Shown one piece after another: positions 47,706 to 57,362 of a stretch of DNA of 64,000 nt. Position 1 is the stretch's first letter; every line of letters begins with the position of its first letter. This DNA is from Streptomyces vietnamensis (GTDB lineage: Bacteria; Actinomycetota; Actinomycetes; Streptomycetales; Streptomycetaceae). The notes below the pieces were generated by a model. It worked only from the letters and a program-made list of their open reading frames with translations, was not told the origin of the DNA and ran no database searches. Position numbers and translations under genes: made by a program. The stretch lies in contig NZ_CP010407.1 in NCBI RefSeq assembly GCF_000830005.1, positions 4,716,001 to 4,780,000 on the forward strand, in the 5' to 3' direction.

Positions 47706-48296
47706 GTGGGCGCCGCACGCACACCACGCGAACGCTGGGTGGAGGAAGGACTGACCGTCCTCGCCGACGGCGGACCCGACGCCGTGCGCGTCGAAGCCCT
47801 CGCCAAACGACTCGGCGTCACCAAAGGCGGCTTCTACGGGTACTTCGCCGACCGCGACGCCCTCCTCACCGCCATGCTCGACACCTGGGAGCGCGAAGCC
47901 ACCGACCAGGTCGTCGAGCGCGTCCGGCAGGACCCGGACGGCGACCCCAGGGCCCTCATCACCCTCGCCGGCATGCTCACCTTCTCCGGCGACCGGCTGC
48001 GCCCCATCGACCTCGCCGTCCGCGACTGGGCCCGCCGCGACGAGGCCGTCGCCGAACGCCTGCGCCGCGTCGACAACCGGCGCATGGCACTGCTCCGCGA
48101 GATGATCGGCACCTTCTGCGCCGACCCCGACGAGGTCGAGGCCCGTTCCCTCCTCGCCTTCTGCGTCGCCATCGGACACCACTTCCTCGCCGCCGACCAC
48201 CAGGGCCGCACCCGCGCCGACGTTCTCGCCCGCGCCGGCGACCTCATCCTGGACCGGCCGGAGGGGGCGAAATCCCGTGGCCCGCAAGACGGGTGA
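47706..48296 (+). CDS. TetR family regulator of the DUF2867 gene
   Basis: The 196 residues contain the HTH GPDAVRVEALAKRLGVTKGG followed by FYGYFADRDALLTAM. The C-terminal part (DLAVRDWARRDEAVAERLRR) is typical of the TetR_C group with a DWARRD motif. The GTG start at 47706 lies 29 bases from the second operator. It should repress itself and the divergent DUF2867 gene. Its stop overlaps a GTG in the kinase frame. Confidence 0.92.
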   Translation: MGAARTPRERWVEEGLTVLADGGPDAVRVEALAKRLGVTKGGFYGYFADRDALLTAMLDTWEREATDQVVERVRQDPDGDPRALITLAGMLTFSGDRLRPIDLAVRDWARRDEAVAERLRRVDNRRMALLREMIGTFCADPDEVEARSLLAFCVAIGHHFLAADHQGRTRADVLARAGDLILDRPEGAKSRGPQDG

Positions 48297-48313
48297 TCGT
48301 TAACCTCGCGCGC

Positions 48314-49201
48314 ATGACCCCTCCCCGCATCGACACCGCCCTCGTCGAGCGGCTCATCGCCGCCCAGTTCCCCGACTGGGCGGGGCTTCCCGTACGGGAG
48401 GTCGACTCCGCCGGCACCGACAACGCCATGTTCCGGCTGGGCGACGAGTTCGCCGTACGGCTGCCGAAGGCCGACTGGGCGGAGGGGCAGGCCGAGAAGG
48501 AACAGCGCTGGCTGCCGCACCTCGCACCCCACCTGACCCTGCCCGTGCCCGTACCCCTCGGGCAGGGCGCGCCGGGGGAGGGGTACGACCGCGCCTGGTC
48601 GGTCTTCGCCTGGCTGGACGGCGACGACGTCCACAACGCGCCGCTCGCCGATCTCGCCCACACCGCCGTCGAGTTGGGCCGCTTCGGTCGCGCCCTGCGC
48701 GCCGTCGACGCCACCGGCGGCCCCACCTCCTCCCGGGGCGGCCCGGTCACCGGCTGGGAGGAGGGTGCGATGACGCCCGCCCTCCGCGCCCTCGGGGCCG
48801 ACGGCACCATCGACACGGAACTCGCCACCGCCGCCTGGGAGTCCGTGCTCCGGCTCCCGCAGTGGGACGGCCCGCCCGTCTGGACCCACGGCGACCTGCT
48901 GCCCGGCAACCTCCTTGGCCGCGACGGCCGCCTCAGCGCCGTCATCGACTTCGGCTGCCTCGGCGTCGGCGACCCGGCCGTCGACACCATGCCCGCCTGG
49001 ACGCTGCTCACCGCCGACACCCGCCCCCTCTTCCGCGAGGCCGCCGGCGTCGACGACGCCACCTGGGCGCGCGGCCGGGGCTGGGCGCTGGTCTGGGGCG
49101 TCGTGACCGAGAACCACTACCGGGGGAAGAACCCCGTCCTCGCCACGATCGCCCACCGCAGCCACACGGAGGCCCTCGCCGAGTACGCGGCGATGCTCTA
49201 G
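48314..49201 (+). CDS. Aminoglycoside phosphotransferase family kinase
   Basis: The 295 residues show a protein-kinase-like fold: FRLGDEFAVRLPK with the ATP Lys, the catalytic loop VWTHGDLLPGNLL (HGD-x4-N) and the metal Asp in VIDFGCLGVGDPAVD. Family members phosphorylate aminoglycosides, macrolides or metabolites. ATG at 48314 is used. A GTG at 48293 overlapping the TetR stop (GTGA) would add seven residues and couple translation. The final codons (CTCGCCGAGTACGCG) recur just after the stop at about 49203 and again, degenerate, at 49241. Confidence 0.88.
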   Translation: MTPPRIDTALVERLIAAQFPDWAGLPVREVDSAGTDNAMFRLGDEFAVRLPKADWAEGQAEKEQRWLPHLAPHLTLPVPVPLGQGAPGEGYDRAWSVFAWLDGDDVHNAPLADLAHTAVELGRFGRALRAVDATGGPTSSRGGPVTGWEEGAMTPALRALGADGTIDTELATAAWESVLRLPQWDGPPVWTHGDLLPGNLLGRDGRLSAVIDFGCLGVGDPAVDTMPAWTLLTADTRPLFREAAGVDDATWARGRGWALVWGVVTENHYRGKNPVLATIAHRSHTEALAEYAAML

Positions 49202-49265
49202 GTCCTCGCCGAGTACGCGCTGCCGGTCCGAGCCCCTGGGGTCTCGCCGGGTACGCGGCCATGGC

Positions 49266-49679
49266 CTAGGCGGTTGCCGCCGCCTGCGCTGTCGCCACCA
49301 ACTCCACCTCGAACCCGTCCTCGTTCTCCAGGTACGCCGCGTAGTGGCCGTCCCCGCCCGCGTACGGATGCCGGTCCGCGAACATCAGCCGCCAGCCGTG
49401 CGCCGGCGCCTCGGCGGCGAGGGCGTCGACGGCCGACCGGTCGCCGGCGTGGAAGGCCAGGTGGTTGAGGCCCGGCCGGAGGCGGTCGTGCTCGTCCGCC
49501 GTGCGGGCCGGGGACTGCTCGACCACCAGGTAGCAGGAGCCGAGCGCCCAGCTGCGGCCGCCCTCCCAGGACTGGAAGGGCGTGTGGCCGAGCGCCCCGA
49601 GCAGCCAGCCGAGGCTCCGCTCGGCCCGCTCCAGGTCGCCCACCCACAGCTCGACGTGGTGCAGCGCCCCGACGGTCAC
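49266..49679 (-). CDS. VOC family (glyoxalase/dioxygenase-fold) protein
   Basis: This 137-residue protein carries two beta-alpha-beta-beta-beta modules. It has HHVELWVGDLERAERSLGWL and NHLAFHAGDRSAVDALAAEA, with the metal-site residues His (HHVEL), His (NHLAF) and Glu (GFEVELVA) in place. Its GTG overlaps the stop of the HelD-like gene (GTGA), so it is co-translated with it. The substrate is unknown; relatives isomerise or thiolate reactive small molecules, including antibiotics. Confidence 0.88.
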   Translation of the reverse strand: MTVGALHHVELWVGDLERAERSLGWLLGALGHTPFQSWEGGRSWALGSCYLVVEQSPARTADEHDRLRPGLNHLAFHAGDRSAVDALAAEAPAHGWRLMFADRHPYAGGDGHYAAYLENEDGFEVELVATAQAAATA

Positions 49680-51721
49680 AGCGCCCCCAACTGGGACGGC
49701 ACCGGCGCCGAGTGAACGACCGTCAGGCCGGACACCGCACGGGTCAGCGCCACGTAGAGGCGTCGCAGGCCCGTCCGCTCGTCGGGTTCGCCGTCGACGA
49801 CGGCCGCCGGCTCGTCCAGGACCACGTAGTCGTACTCCAGACCCTTCGCGAGCGAGGCCGGGACGAGGGTGAGGCGCGACTCGGCCGTCGTCTCCTCGCC
49901 GGGGGAGAGGTACGCGAGCCCGGCCGCCGTCAGCGCCTCCGCGAGCGGCGCGATCCGCGCGTCGGCGGCGATCAGACCGATGGAGCCCTCGTGCGTGAGC
50001 GCCTCGACGCAGGCGGCGACGACGTCCTCGTCGAGGGACTCGCTGGGACGCACCTCAAGCGACCCCGGGTTCTCTCGTACCGACTCCACCGCCGCGAGCC
50101 CCGGCGACATGTGCGGAAGCAGCCGCGAGGCGTACGCGATGACCTCGCGCGGCACGCGGAAACCGGCGGTCAGCTCCTCCACCACCGCCTCCGGCTTCCC
50201 CAGGTGCCCGAGCGCCTGCGCCCAGCTCTCCGTCGCCCACGGCGTCGTGCCCTGCGCCAGGTCGCCCAGGACCGTCGCCGAACCGGTCGTGCAGCGGCGG
50301 CCCACCGCCCGGTACTGCATGGGGGACAGGTCCTGCGCCTCGTCGAGGACCACGTGCCCGAGCGAGTGCGTCCGCTCCACCAGGTCCTTCGCCTCGTCGA
50401 TGAGGACGGCGTCCGCCGCCGACCACTTCGCCGACTTCACGCTCCGCGCGGGCTTCGCCCAGAGCAGCAGCTTCTGCTCGTCCTCGGTGAGCAGCCCCTC
50501 GGCGTGCTCGGCGAGGAACTCGGCGTCGGAAAGGAGTCGCAGCACCAGCTTCGCGGGGTCGACGAGCGGCCAGCACTCCTTCACGACGGCCTTCACGGCC
50601 GTGTTCCGCGCGACGGCGTTCTGCACCCGGTCGTCGGGCGCCTCGCCCGCCTCCTCCATGCGGACGAGCACCGCGTGCGCGATGCGCTGCGGGAGGGCCT
50701 CGCGGGCGGCGCCGTACCGGATGTCGCGGTCGAGCAACTCCCGCACCATCTCCTCCAGTTCGTACGCCGGGACCCGCCAGCGCCGGGACCCGCGCACCAC
50801 CATCAGGGACTCCGTCGGCAGCGTCACGTGCGAGCGGACCGCCCGCCGCAGCACCTCCGCCATCCGGGCGTCGCCCTTCACGACCGCCGTCGCCGCCTCG
50901 TCCGTGCCCCGCACCTCGACGTGCGCGACGAGGTCGTCGACGGTCGCCTGCTGCACCTCCAACTCGCCGAGCGCGGGGAGCACCTGCTCGATGTAGTGGA
51001 GGAAGGAACGGTTCGGCCCGATGACCAGGGTGCCGGTGCGGGCGAGCCGCTCGCGGTGCGCGTACAGCAGGTAGGCGACACGGTGCAGACCGACGGCCGT
51101 CTTTCCGGTCCCCGGGCCTCCCTGCACGCACACCGTCCCCGACAGGTCGGAGCGGACGATTCCGTCCTGCTCGGGCTGGATGGTGGCGACGATGTCCCGC
51201 ATGGGACCGACGCGGGGCCGCTCGATCTCGGCCTGGAGCAGCCGGCTGGTGTGCTCAAGCTCGGCCGGGTCGGAGAGGTGCTCGTCCTCGTACGCGGTGA
51301 GGTCGCCGCCCGTGTACCCGAAGCGGCGCCGCAGCCCGACGTCCTGCGGGTCCTTCTTCGACGCCTGGTAGTACGGCTGCGAGACCGGCGCACGCCAGTC
51401 GATCACCATCGGATCGCCGTCGGCGTCGTGCGCGTGCCGCCGCCCGATGTAGAAGCGCTGCCCCTCCTGCGTGGTGTGCAGGTAGTCGAGCCGCCCGAAG
51501 AAGAGGGGGGTGTCGGCCAGGTCGGCGAGCGCCTTGATCCGGTCCTCGATCTGCCGCCCGAGGACCAGGGAGTTGACCCAGTTCGCGGTGACGTCCTTGA
51601 TGTCGAGCGCCTCGACGTCCTCGCGCATCGCGCGCAGCGCGGCGCGGGACGAGGTCAGATGGGCCCGCTCGCGCGCGAGCGGGTCGTCGGGTGCGTCGAC
51701 GGCGGATACGGACACGGACAC
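49676..51721 (-). CDS. helD: HelD-like UvrD-family ATPase (RNA polymerase recycling/HelR type)
   Basis: The 681 residues have an N-terminal coiled-coil arm (RERAHLTSSRAALRAMREDV), Walker A VQGGPGTGKTAVGLHR (about 200-215), a long inserted domain (about 260-440), the DEAQDLSPMQ Walker B/motif II, GFRVPREVI (motif IV-V) and YVALTRAVSGL (motif VI). Actinobacterial HelD proteins remove RNA polymerase from stalled complexes; the HelR branch gives rifamycin tolerance. I saw no clear rifamycin-associated element in the upstream 150 bases. GTG start; coupled to the VOC gene. Confidence 0.9.
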   Translation of the reverse strand: MSVSVSAVDAPDDPLARERAHLTSSRAALRAMREDVEALDIKDVTANWVNSLVLGRQIEDRIKALADLADTPLFFGRLDYLHTTQEGQRFYIGRRHAHDADGDPMVIDWRAPVSQPYYQASKKDPQDVGLRRRFGYTGGDLTAYEDEHLSDPAELEHTSRLLQAEIERPRVGPMRDIVATIQPEQDGIVRSDLSGTVCVQGGPGTGKTAVGLHRVAYLLYAHRERLARTGTLVIGPNRSFLHYIEQVLPALGELEVQQATVDDLVAHVEVRGTDEAATAVVKGDARMAEVLRRAVRSHVTLPTESLMVVRGSRRWRVPAYELEEMVRELLDRDIRYGAAREALPQRIAHAVLVRMEEAGEAPDDRVQNAVARNTAVKAVVKECWPLVDPAKLVLRLLSDAEFLAEHAEGLLTEDEQKLLLWAKPARSVKSAKWSAADAVLIDEAKDLVERTHSLGHVVLDEAQDLSPMQYRAVGRRCTTGSATVLGDLAQGTTPWATESWAQALGHLGKPEAVVEELTAGFRVPREVIAYASRLLPHMSPGLAAVESVRENPGSLEVRPSESLDEDVVAACVEALTHEGSIGLIAADARIAPLAEALTAAGLAYLSPGEETTAESRLTLVPASLAKGLEYDYVVLDEPAAVVDGEPDERTGLRRLYVALTRAVSGLTVVHSAPVPSQLGAL

Positions 51722-51951
51722 GGTGAAGCCTCCGGGCAGGTGGATACGCGGACACGACGAAGTGGCCGCCGGTTTCCGACCGGACGGCGGCGCGCTCCAC
51801 GAGCGGGAGGCGGGGAAGCGGACGAGTGTAACTCCGGGCGGCCGGCCGGGCGAATCCCTTTTCCCCTAGGGGGACGGGTCCACCCGGGGGTGTATCCGGA
51901 TTCCACCCCTGGGCCGATGTGTTCTGAATGTCCGGATTCCATCATGGGGTC

Positions 51952-52137
51952 ATGAGCGCAACGACCTTCACCCTCGTGACCACTGTCCCCCGTCCCCGCA
52001 CCCACCTGGGAACGGCCCTCCGCGCGATACGCGCCTTCGGCGGCGCGGCGGCGTCGGTCGCCCTCCTGGGCGACTACGGCCCGCCGGAGGCGGGGGTCAA
52101 GAACCCCCGCCCTGAGTACGCCCCCGGCCCCGACTGA
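51952..52137 (+). CDS. Small hypothetical protein, 61 residues
   Basis: ATG at 51952 gives MSATTFTLVTTVPRPRTHLG with a following Ala-rich helix (TALRAIRAFGGAAASVALLG) and a Pro-rich tail. I believe similar small proteins occur in other Streptomyces beside HelD, but no function is known. Its promoter area has a direct repeat of TCCGGATTCCA (about 51895 and 51931). It is divergent from helD. Confidence 0.6.
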   Translation: MSATTFTLVTTVPRPRTHLGTALRAIRAFGGAAASVALLGDYGPPEAGVKNPRPEYAPGPD

Positions 52138-52185
52138 GTACGGGAACGCCTGGGCGGGCCCGGCGCGCCCTGATGTGATCGAGCC

Positions 52186-52512
52186 ATGACGACGACGCCG
52201 ACCACCCCAGCGACCGACGACTTCGCCCGCACCACCCGGATCCTGCGCTTCACCGCCCTCGGAGGCTTCGTCGTCCTCCTCGGGCTCTTCGTCTTCACCG
52301 TGGTGCTGGTCCTCGGCGACGCCATCGACGGCGACGGCGCCGCCGGAGCCTTCACCGACGCCGCGATCTGGGTGTTCCGTGCCGCCGCCGTGGCCGGCCT
52401 GGTCGCCCTCGTCACCCCTCGGGATCTGATGGCGACCACGCCTCGCCGGGCCCTGGTCGTCGCCCAGTACGCCCTCGGGGTCGCCGGAGTCGTCCTCCAG
52501 CTCATGGACTGA
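52186..52512 (+). CDS. Small membrane protein, 108 residues
   Basis: This protein has three hydrophobic helices (LGGFVVLLGLFVFTVVLVLG, AAIWVFRAAAVAGLVALVTP, LVVAQYALGVAGVVLQLMD) after a polar Thr/Pro N-terminus. No domain is recognised. It ends 6 bases before the stop of the convergent XPB gene. High GC at third positions supports coding. Confidence 0.7.
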   Translation: MTTTPTTPATDDFARTTRILRFTALGGFVVLLGLFVFTVVLVLGDAIDGDGAAGAFTDAAIWVFRAAAVAGLVALVTPRDLMATTPRRALVVAQYALGVAGVVLQLMD

Positions 52513-52517
52513 CCCGG

Positions 52518-54158
52518 CTACGGCGCCAGCAGCTCGTCCGCGTCCACGATCCGGTACGCGTACCCCTGCTCCGCCAGGAACCGCTGCCGGTGCGCCGCGA
52601 AGTCCTGGTCGATCGTGTCCCGGGCGACCACCGAGTAGAAGTGCGCCTGGTGGCCGTCCGCCTTCGGGCGCAGGACCCGGCCCAGGCGCTGTGCCTCCTC
52701 CTGGCGGGAGCCGAAGGTGCCCGAGACCTGGATGGCGACCGTGGCCTCCGGCAGGTCGATCGAGAAGTTCGCGACCTTCGACACCACGAGCACGTTGATC
52801 TCGCCGTTGCGGAAGGCGTCGAAGAGCTTCTCCCGCTGCGCGTTCGACGTCTCGCCCTTGATGACCGGCGCGTCCAGGTGCTCGCCGAGCTCGTCCAGCT
52901 GGTCGATGTACTGCCCGATGACGAGGATCTGCTGACCCTCGAACTTCTTCACCAGGGCCTCGGTCACCTTCCGCTTCGTCGCGGTCGTCGCGCAGAACCG
53001 GTACTTCTCCTCGGCCTCGGCGGTGGCGTACGCGAGCCGCTCGGAGTCGGTCAGGTTCACCCGCACCTCGACGCAGTCGGCGGGCGCGATGTACCCCTGC
53101 GCCTCGATCTCCTTCCACGGCGCGTCGAACCGCTTCGGCCCGATCAGCGAGAAGACGTCGGACTCCCGCCCGTCCTCCCGGACGAGCGTCGCGGTCAGCC
53201 CGAGCCGCCGCCGGGCCTGCAGGTCGGCGGTGAACTTGAAGACGGGCGCCGGCAGCAGGTGGACCTCGTCGTAGACGATGAGGCCCCAGTCCCGGGAGTC
53301 GAAGAGCTCCAGGTGGGGATAGATCCCCTTCCGCTTCGTCGTCAGCACCTGGTAGGTGGCGATGGTGACCGGCCGGATCTCCTTGCGCGTACCGGAGTAC
53401 TCGCCGATCTCGTCCTCGGTCAGCGAGGTCCGCTTCACCAGCTCGTGCTTCCACTGCCGGGCGGAGACGGTGTTCGTCACCAGGATCAGCGTCGTCGCCT
53501 TGGCCTGGGCCATCGCCCCGGCCCCGACCAGCGTCTTCCCCGCGCCACAGGGCAGCACGACGACACCGGAGCCGCCGTGCCAGAAGCCGTCGACGGCCTG
53601 CTTCTGGTACGGGCGCAGCGACCAACCGTCCTCGGCGAGGTCGATCCGGTGCGCCTCGCCGTCCACGTACCCGGCGAGGTCCTCGGCCGGCCAGCCCAGC
53701 TTGAGGAGAGTCTGCTTGATCTGCCCGCGCTCGGAGGGGTGCACGACGACGGTGTCCGGGTCGATCCGCTGCCCGACCAGCGGCTGCACCTTCTTCGACC
53801 GCAGGATCTCCTCGAGGACCGGCCGGTCGGTCGTGGTGAGCACGAGCCCGTGCGTGGGGTGCTTGGAGAGCGTGAGCCGGCCGTACCGGGCCATGGTCTC
53901 GGCGATGTCGACGAGCAGCGCGTGCGGCACGGGATACCGCGAGTACTCGACGAGCGCGTCGACGACCTGCTCGGCGTCGTGCCCGGCGGCCCGCGCGTTC
54001 CACAGCCCCAGCGGCGTCACCCGGTACGTGTGGATGTGCTCCGGCGCCCGCTCCAGCTCCGCGAACGGCGCGATGGCCCGCCGGCAGGCCTCGGCGAGCT
54101 CGTGGTCGACCTCCAGGAGCAGCGTCTTGTCGCTCTGGACGATGAGTGGCCCATTCAC
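52518..54158 (-). CDS. XPB-type DNA repair helicase
   Basis: The 546-residue SF2 helicase has the N-terminal damage-recognition-like part (about 1-170), Walker A PCGAGKTLVGAG, DEVH box (VYDEVHLLPAP), motif III TATLVRE, and motifs V-VI VSGTFGSRQEEAQRLGRVLR. Actinobacteria carry XPB relatives of archaeal and eukaryal type with 3'-5' activity; a firm repair role in bacteria is not settled. GTG start at 54158 (MNGPLI). The helicase-associated gene at 54708 lies upstream on the same strand, an arrangement I recall from other Streptomyces, which suggests joint function. Confidence 0.93.
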   Translation of the reverse strand: MNGPLIVQSDKTLLLEVDHELAEACRRAIAPFAELERAPEHIHTYRVTPLGLWNARAAGHDAEQVVDALVEYSRYPVPHALLVDIAETMARYGRLTLSKHPTHGLVLTTTDRPVLEEILRSKKVQPLVGQRIDPDTVVVHPSERGQIKQTLLKLGWPAEDLAGYVDGEAHRIDLAEDGWSLRPYQKQAVDGFWHGGSGVVVLPCGAGKTLVGAGAMAQAKATTLILVTNTVSARQWKHELVKRTSLTEDEIGEYSGTRKEIRPVTIATYQVLTTKRKGIYPHLELFDSRDWGLIVYDEVHLLPAPVFKFTADLQARRRLGLTATLVREDGRESDVFSLIGPKRFDAPWKEIEAQGYIAPADCVEVRVNLTDSERLAYATAEAEEKYRFCATTATKRKVTEALVKKFEGQQILVIGQYIDQLDELGEHLDAPVIKGETSNAQREKLFDAFRNGEINVLVVSKVANFSIDLPEATVAIQVSGTFGSRQEEAQRLGRVLRPKADGHQAHFYSVVARDTIDQDFAAHRQRFLAEQGYAYRIVDADELLAP

Positions 54159-54285
54159 CTGCGATCAGATCCTTCCCGGGCCGCTCCGACGACGGCCAAT
54201 CCTCCAGTCTGCCTGATCCGGGGCCCTCGCGGGGCTCCTGCGGGGCTCCTGCGGGGCGCCCGTCGGAGCCGGGGCATGCGTCGGC

Positions 54286-54675
54286 ATGAGTACCCGGCAC
54301 ATGCCGAATGAGTACGCATACGGATGGACGGGCCCGGGAGACGGCGGTGGGATGAGGGGCATGCCACCGACCGCCGGGGCCGGGAAGCGGTCCACATCCG
54401 CCGCTCACGACCCGAACTGGTCGGCGGCCGTGCTGACCGGGGCCCTCGGCGGCCCCCTGCTCGTGCTGCTCGTCGGGAGCAGGCTCGGGCTGCTGCGCGC
54501 GCACCCGGCCGTGATCGGCGGCTGCCTGCTGCTGCCGGTCCTGGTGGCGGTCCCCACCTGGTTCCTCGCGCGCACGCCCGACCGGCGGACGGTCCGGCGG
54601 GTCTTCGCCGGACTCGCCTGCGCCGTCGGGCTCGCCTGCCCCGCCCTGGCCCGCTTCTTCGCGCTGATCCCCTAG
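54286..54675 (+). CDS. Hypothetical membrane protein, 129 residues
   Basis: A polar Gly/Ser-rich N-terminus of about 45 residues (MSTRHMPNEYAYGWTG) is followed by three hydrophobic segments (LTGALGGPLLVLLVGSRLGL, VIGGCLLLPVLVAVPTWFLA, LACAVGLACPALARFFALIP). No domain is recognised. It lies on the opposite strand between the XPB and helicase-associated genes. ATG at 54286 is used; 54301 is an alternative. An imperfect hairpin (TAGGGCC ... GGGCCCTA, 54674-54711) follows. Confidence 0.6.
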   Translation: MSTRHMPNEYAYGWTGPGDGGGMRGMPPTAGAGKRSTSAAHDPNWSAAVLTGALGGPLLVLLVGSRLGLLRAHPAVIGGCLLLPVLVAVPTWFLARTPDRRTVRRVFAGLACAVGLACPALARFFALIP

Positions 54676-54707
54676 GGCCTGTCCGGCGGATCGGGGCCGG
54701 ATGGGCC

Positions 54708-57299
54708 CTAGACCTGGTCGTCCGCCAGTTCCGCCACGCCCGTGATGCGGTGCAGGGGGTACGTGCGGACCTCGTCGGCCGTGTGGTCGTAGCCCGTCAC
54801 GAAGCCGCCCTCGACGCGGACCGGGGCGATGACGCGCTGGCTCGCCGCGCCCTCCGCGTTGACGTAGCCGATCCACACCGCCGAGCCCGTCATCGCCGCC
54901 GCCTGGACCGTCGCCAGGGTCTCGGCGGCCGAGGTGCGGGGGAGGCCGCCCGTCGCCGCGGGGGCCGCAGGCTCCTTCCGTACCGCCGTCGCCGCCCGGT
55001 CGCCCGCCCGGATCGCCTTCACCGCCGCGCCGAGGAGGGTGGCGTCGGGGGCCGGCGGGCCGTCGGGGACGGGCACCGGGGCCGTACGGGCCGGGGTGCG
55101 GTACGCGTCGGCGCGGGTGATCAGGACGTCGCCCTCGGCGGACTCGGCCGCCGGGGCGTACCCCATCGCCCGCAGCCCGTCGAGCAGCGACGCCGGGTCC
55201 GCCTGCGCGGCCAGCACCGTCGGCGCGAGGCGGCGCAGGCCCAGGGCGGCGGAGCGCCGGTCGGCCAGGATCTCGCCGAGGACGGTGTCGTCGTCGCAGC
55301 GCACGTACGCGGACGCCGCCCCGATCCGCAGGTGGCCGTGCTTCCTCGCCACGTCGTCGATCAGGTACGCGAGCGGCTGCGGCACCGGCGTACGGGAGTG
55401 CGCGGTCAGGAAGTCGTGCAGGTCGGACGCCGACCGCCCCGAGTCCAGCGCGCGCCGTACGGAACCGGGCGTGAACCGGTAGACCGTCGCGCCACCCTTC
55501 GATTCCACGTCCGCCAGGACCGCGAGCGCGTCGGCGAGCGGCCGCCGCAGCGGCCCGGGCGCCACGGCCGTCAGGTCGGCCTGCAGCAGGACGTGGTCGA
55601 CGGCCTCGGGCAGCAGCGGCGCGAGCAGGGTCGCCGCCCGCCCGGCGGCCACCGACAGTTCGACCCGGCCGCCGTGGTCGGCGGGGGCCGCGGCCTCCGC
55701 GAGCGGCAGGTTGAGCAGAGCCCGGGCGGGGCCCGCGAGCGCGCCCCGGCCCGTGAGCCCGAGCAGCTCGGCCTCGGCGAGCGTCCAGCGGGCGAGGCGC
55801 GAGCGGAGGTCGGTGTGGGGGTCGGGGGCGGGGGCAGCGGTCTCTTCCGCGTCGGTCGTCGGCTGCGGCGGGCGCGGCGGGCCCGCCTGCCCCGCCCCCC
55901 GCAGCGGCCGCTCCCACCGCATCCGGGCGAACACCGTCTCCGGATCCGCCGCCGCGCCCGGCGGCAGGGTCGCGAGGAGTTCGAGCACCCGGTGCCGGAC
56001 CTCCGGCGCGGCCGCGCGGTCCAGGTCCGGGCCGAGCGCGGCCAGCGTGCGGCCCTTCGCGTCCGCACCGCCCACCAGGCCCGCCACCCGGGTCGACATG
56101 AGCCAGGGCGCGACGAGCCGCGCCCAGCGCTCGGCCGGCGGCAGGTCGAGCCAGTCGTCGTACGCGGGCGTCGGCGCGTACCGCTCGTCCGCCTCGCCGT
56201 CCGAGGCGAGCAGCCCCGCCCCGAAGCACAGCTCGACCCAGAACGCGGCGAGCTGCTCCGACACGTCCAGGGCCGCCGCCGTCCGCTTGAGGTCCCGTAC
56301 GGACATGCCGCCCGCCCGCAGGACCTGCGGCCCGCCCTGGTCCCAGGACTTGAGCAGTTCCTCGACCGTCGCGAGCGCCGCGTACGCCTGCCCGGCCGCC
56401 GCGCTGTCCACCACCTGGGGACGGTAGTCGCGCGCCGCCTCCACCACCGGCGCCACCGGCTCCGGCGCCCGCTGCGCCCGCCCGCCCCGCAGGTGCAGCG
56501 CCACCTCGCGCGGCAGCACCATCGTCCGCGCCGACACCGGAAGCAGCAGCCCCCGGTCGCGCAGCCACTGCACCGGAGGCGCCGGATTCGCCGTCACCTC
56601 GCCGTACGGCGGACCCCACACGAGCCGGTCCAGGACCGCGAGGGCCTCCGGCGACGCCTCGTCGAGGAGCGCGCCCATCCGCGTCCGGTCCGTGAACAGC
56701 TCCGTGAGCGCCGCGACCGCCGACACCGGATCGTGCGTCGCCGTCAGACCGGCCGTCACGATGATCTCCTGCACCCGGCCCGGCGACATGCCCGCCGTCG
56801 CCTCCGCGACCGTCGGCCCGAGCCCCGTCGGCGAAGGATGCTGCGCCGAGGGCGCGAGGAGCTCCCGCGCGGTCCGTACGAGCCGCAGCCGGTCGTCCTC
56901 GCCCCACACCAGGGCCTGCTCGCGCAGCAGCGCCACCGCGCCCGGCAGCGCCGCCTCGATCTCCGGATCGCCCTCGTCGCCGGTGAGCAGCGCGAGGAGC
57001 ACGGGGTACGGGGCGGGGTCCGGGGCCACGGCCAGGGCTTCGGCCGTCTGGAGGGCGAACCGGTCGAGCCGCTCCAGGGCCCGCACCACCGACCCGCGCG
57101 TGCCGGCGCGGGTCGCCAGCTGCGTCAGATCGTTCGGTACGGGACTCAGCAGGTCCGGCCGGGCGCGCAGCAGCGCGGCGAGCCCCTCGTCGCCCCGCGC
57201 GCGCAGCGCCTCCGCGAGCGTGCGGGGCGCCGCGCCGGCGCCAGTTACCTCGGGCACGTGCGCCTCCCGGTCGAGCTCACCGATCCCCATCCGGACCAC
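54708..57299 (-). CDS. Helicase C-terminal-domain (XPB-associated) protein with WYL-like end
   Basis: The 863 residues lack the Walker motifs. The N-terminal two thirds is an array of winged-helix-like segments (LAEALRARGDEGLAALLRAR, LRAGGMSVRDLKRTAAALDV). The middle part (TVYRFTPGSVRRALDSGRSA, PQPLAYLIDDVARKHGHLRI) matches the helicase C-terminal/XPB-associated domain. The last 60 residues (VWIGYVNAEGAASQRVIAPV, GFVTGYDHTADEVRTYPLHR) are WYL-like. It probably serves as a DNA- or ligand-binding partner of the XPB helicase downstream. GTG at 57299 or ATG at 57290 may be the start. Confidence 0.85.
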   Translation of the reverse strand: MVRMGIGELDREAHVPEVTGAGAAPRTLAEALRARGDEGLAALLRARPDLLSPVPNDLTQLATRAGTRGSVVRALERLDRFALQTAEALAVAPDPAPYPVLLALLTGDEGDPEIEAALPGAVALLREQALVWGEDDRLRLVRTARELLAPSAQHPSPTGLGPTVAEATAGMSPGRVQEIIVTAGLTATHDPVSAVAALTELFTDRTRMGALLDEASPEALAVLDRLVWGPPYGEVTANPAPPVQWLRDRGLLLPVSARTMVLPREVALHLRGGRAQRAPEPVAPVVEAARDYRPQVVDSAAAGQAYAALATVEELLKSWDQGGPQVLRAGGMSVRDLKRTAAALDVSEQLAAFWVELCFGAGLLASDGEADERYAPTPAYDDWLDLPPAERWARLVAPWLMSTRVAGLVGGADAKGRTLAALGPDLDRAAAPEVRHRVLELLATLPPGAAADPETVFARMRWERPLRGAGQAGPPRPPQPTTDAEETAAPAPDPHTDLRSRLARWTLAEAELLGLTGRGALAGPARALLNLPLAEAAAPADHGGRVELSVAAGRAATLLAPLLPEAVDHVLLQADLTAVAPGPLRRPLADALAVLADVESKGGATVYRFTPGSVRRALDSGRSASDLHDFLTAHSRTPVPQPLAYLIDDVARKHGHLRIGAASAYVRCDDDTVLGEILADRRSAALGLRRLAPTVLAAQADPASLLDGLRAMGYAPAAESAEGDVLITRADAYRTPARTAPVPVPDGPPAPDATLLGAAVKAIRAGDRAATAVRKEPAAPAATGGLPRTSAAETLATVQAAAMTGSAVWIGYVNAEGAASQRVIAPVRVEGGFVTGYDHTADEVRTYPLHRITGVAELADDQV

Positions 57300-57362
57300 G
57301 TTAGCCGCTGTTCAGGCGCTAACGTCGGGCCGTACCGGGCGAACCGGCCGTGGAGGGGCATC

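Noticed and set aside
49203..49262. Fourth GTGA micro-ORF chain after the kinase gene
   Set aside because: The gene end is duplicated there, but the kinase ends in TAG, the neighbour is convergent and no start/stop overlap is formed.
51655..56907. Very long minus-strand frame (1750 codons) across helD, XPB and helicase-associated genes
   Set aside because: It is a frame shifted shadow of three well-supported genes, rich in Arg/Gly/Ala/Pro as expected from GC-rich DNA, without any domain.
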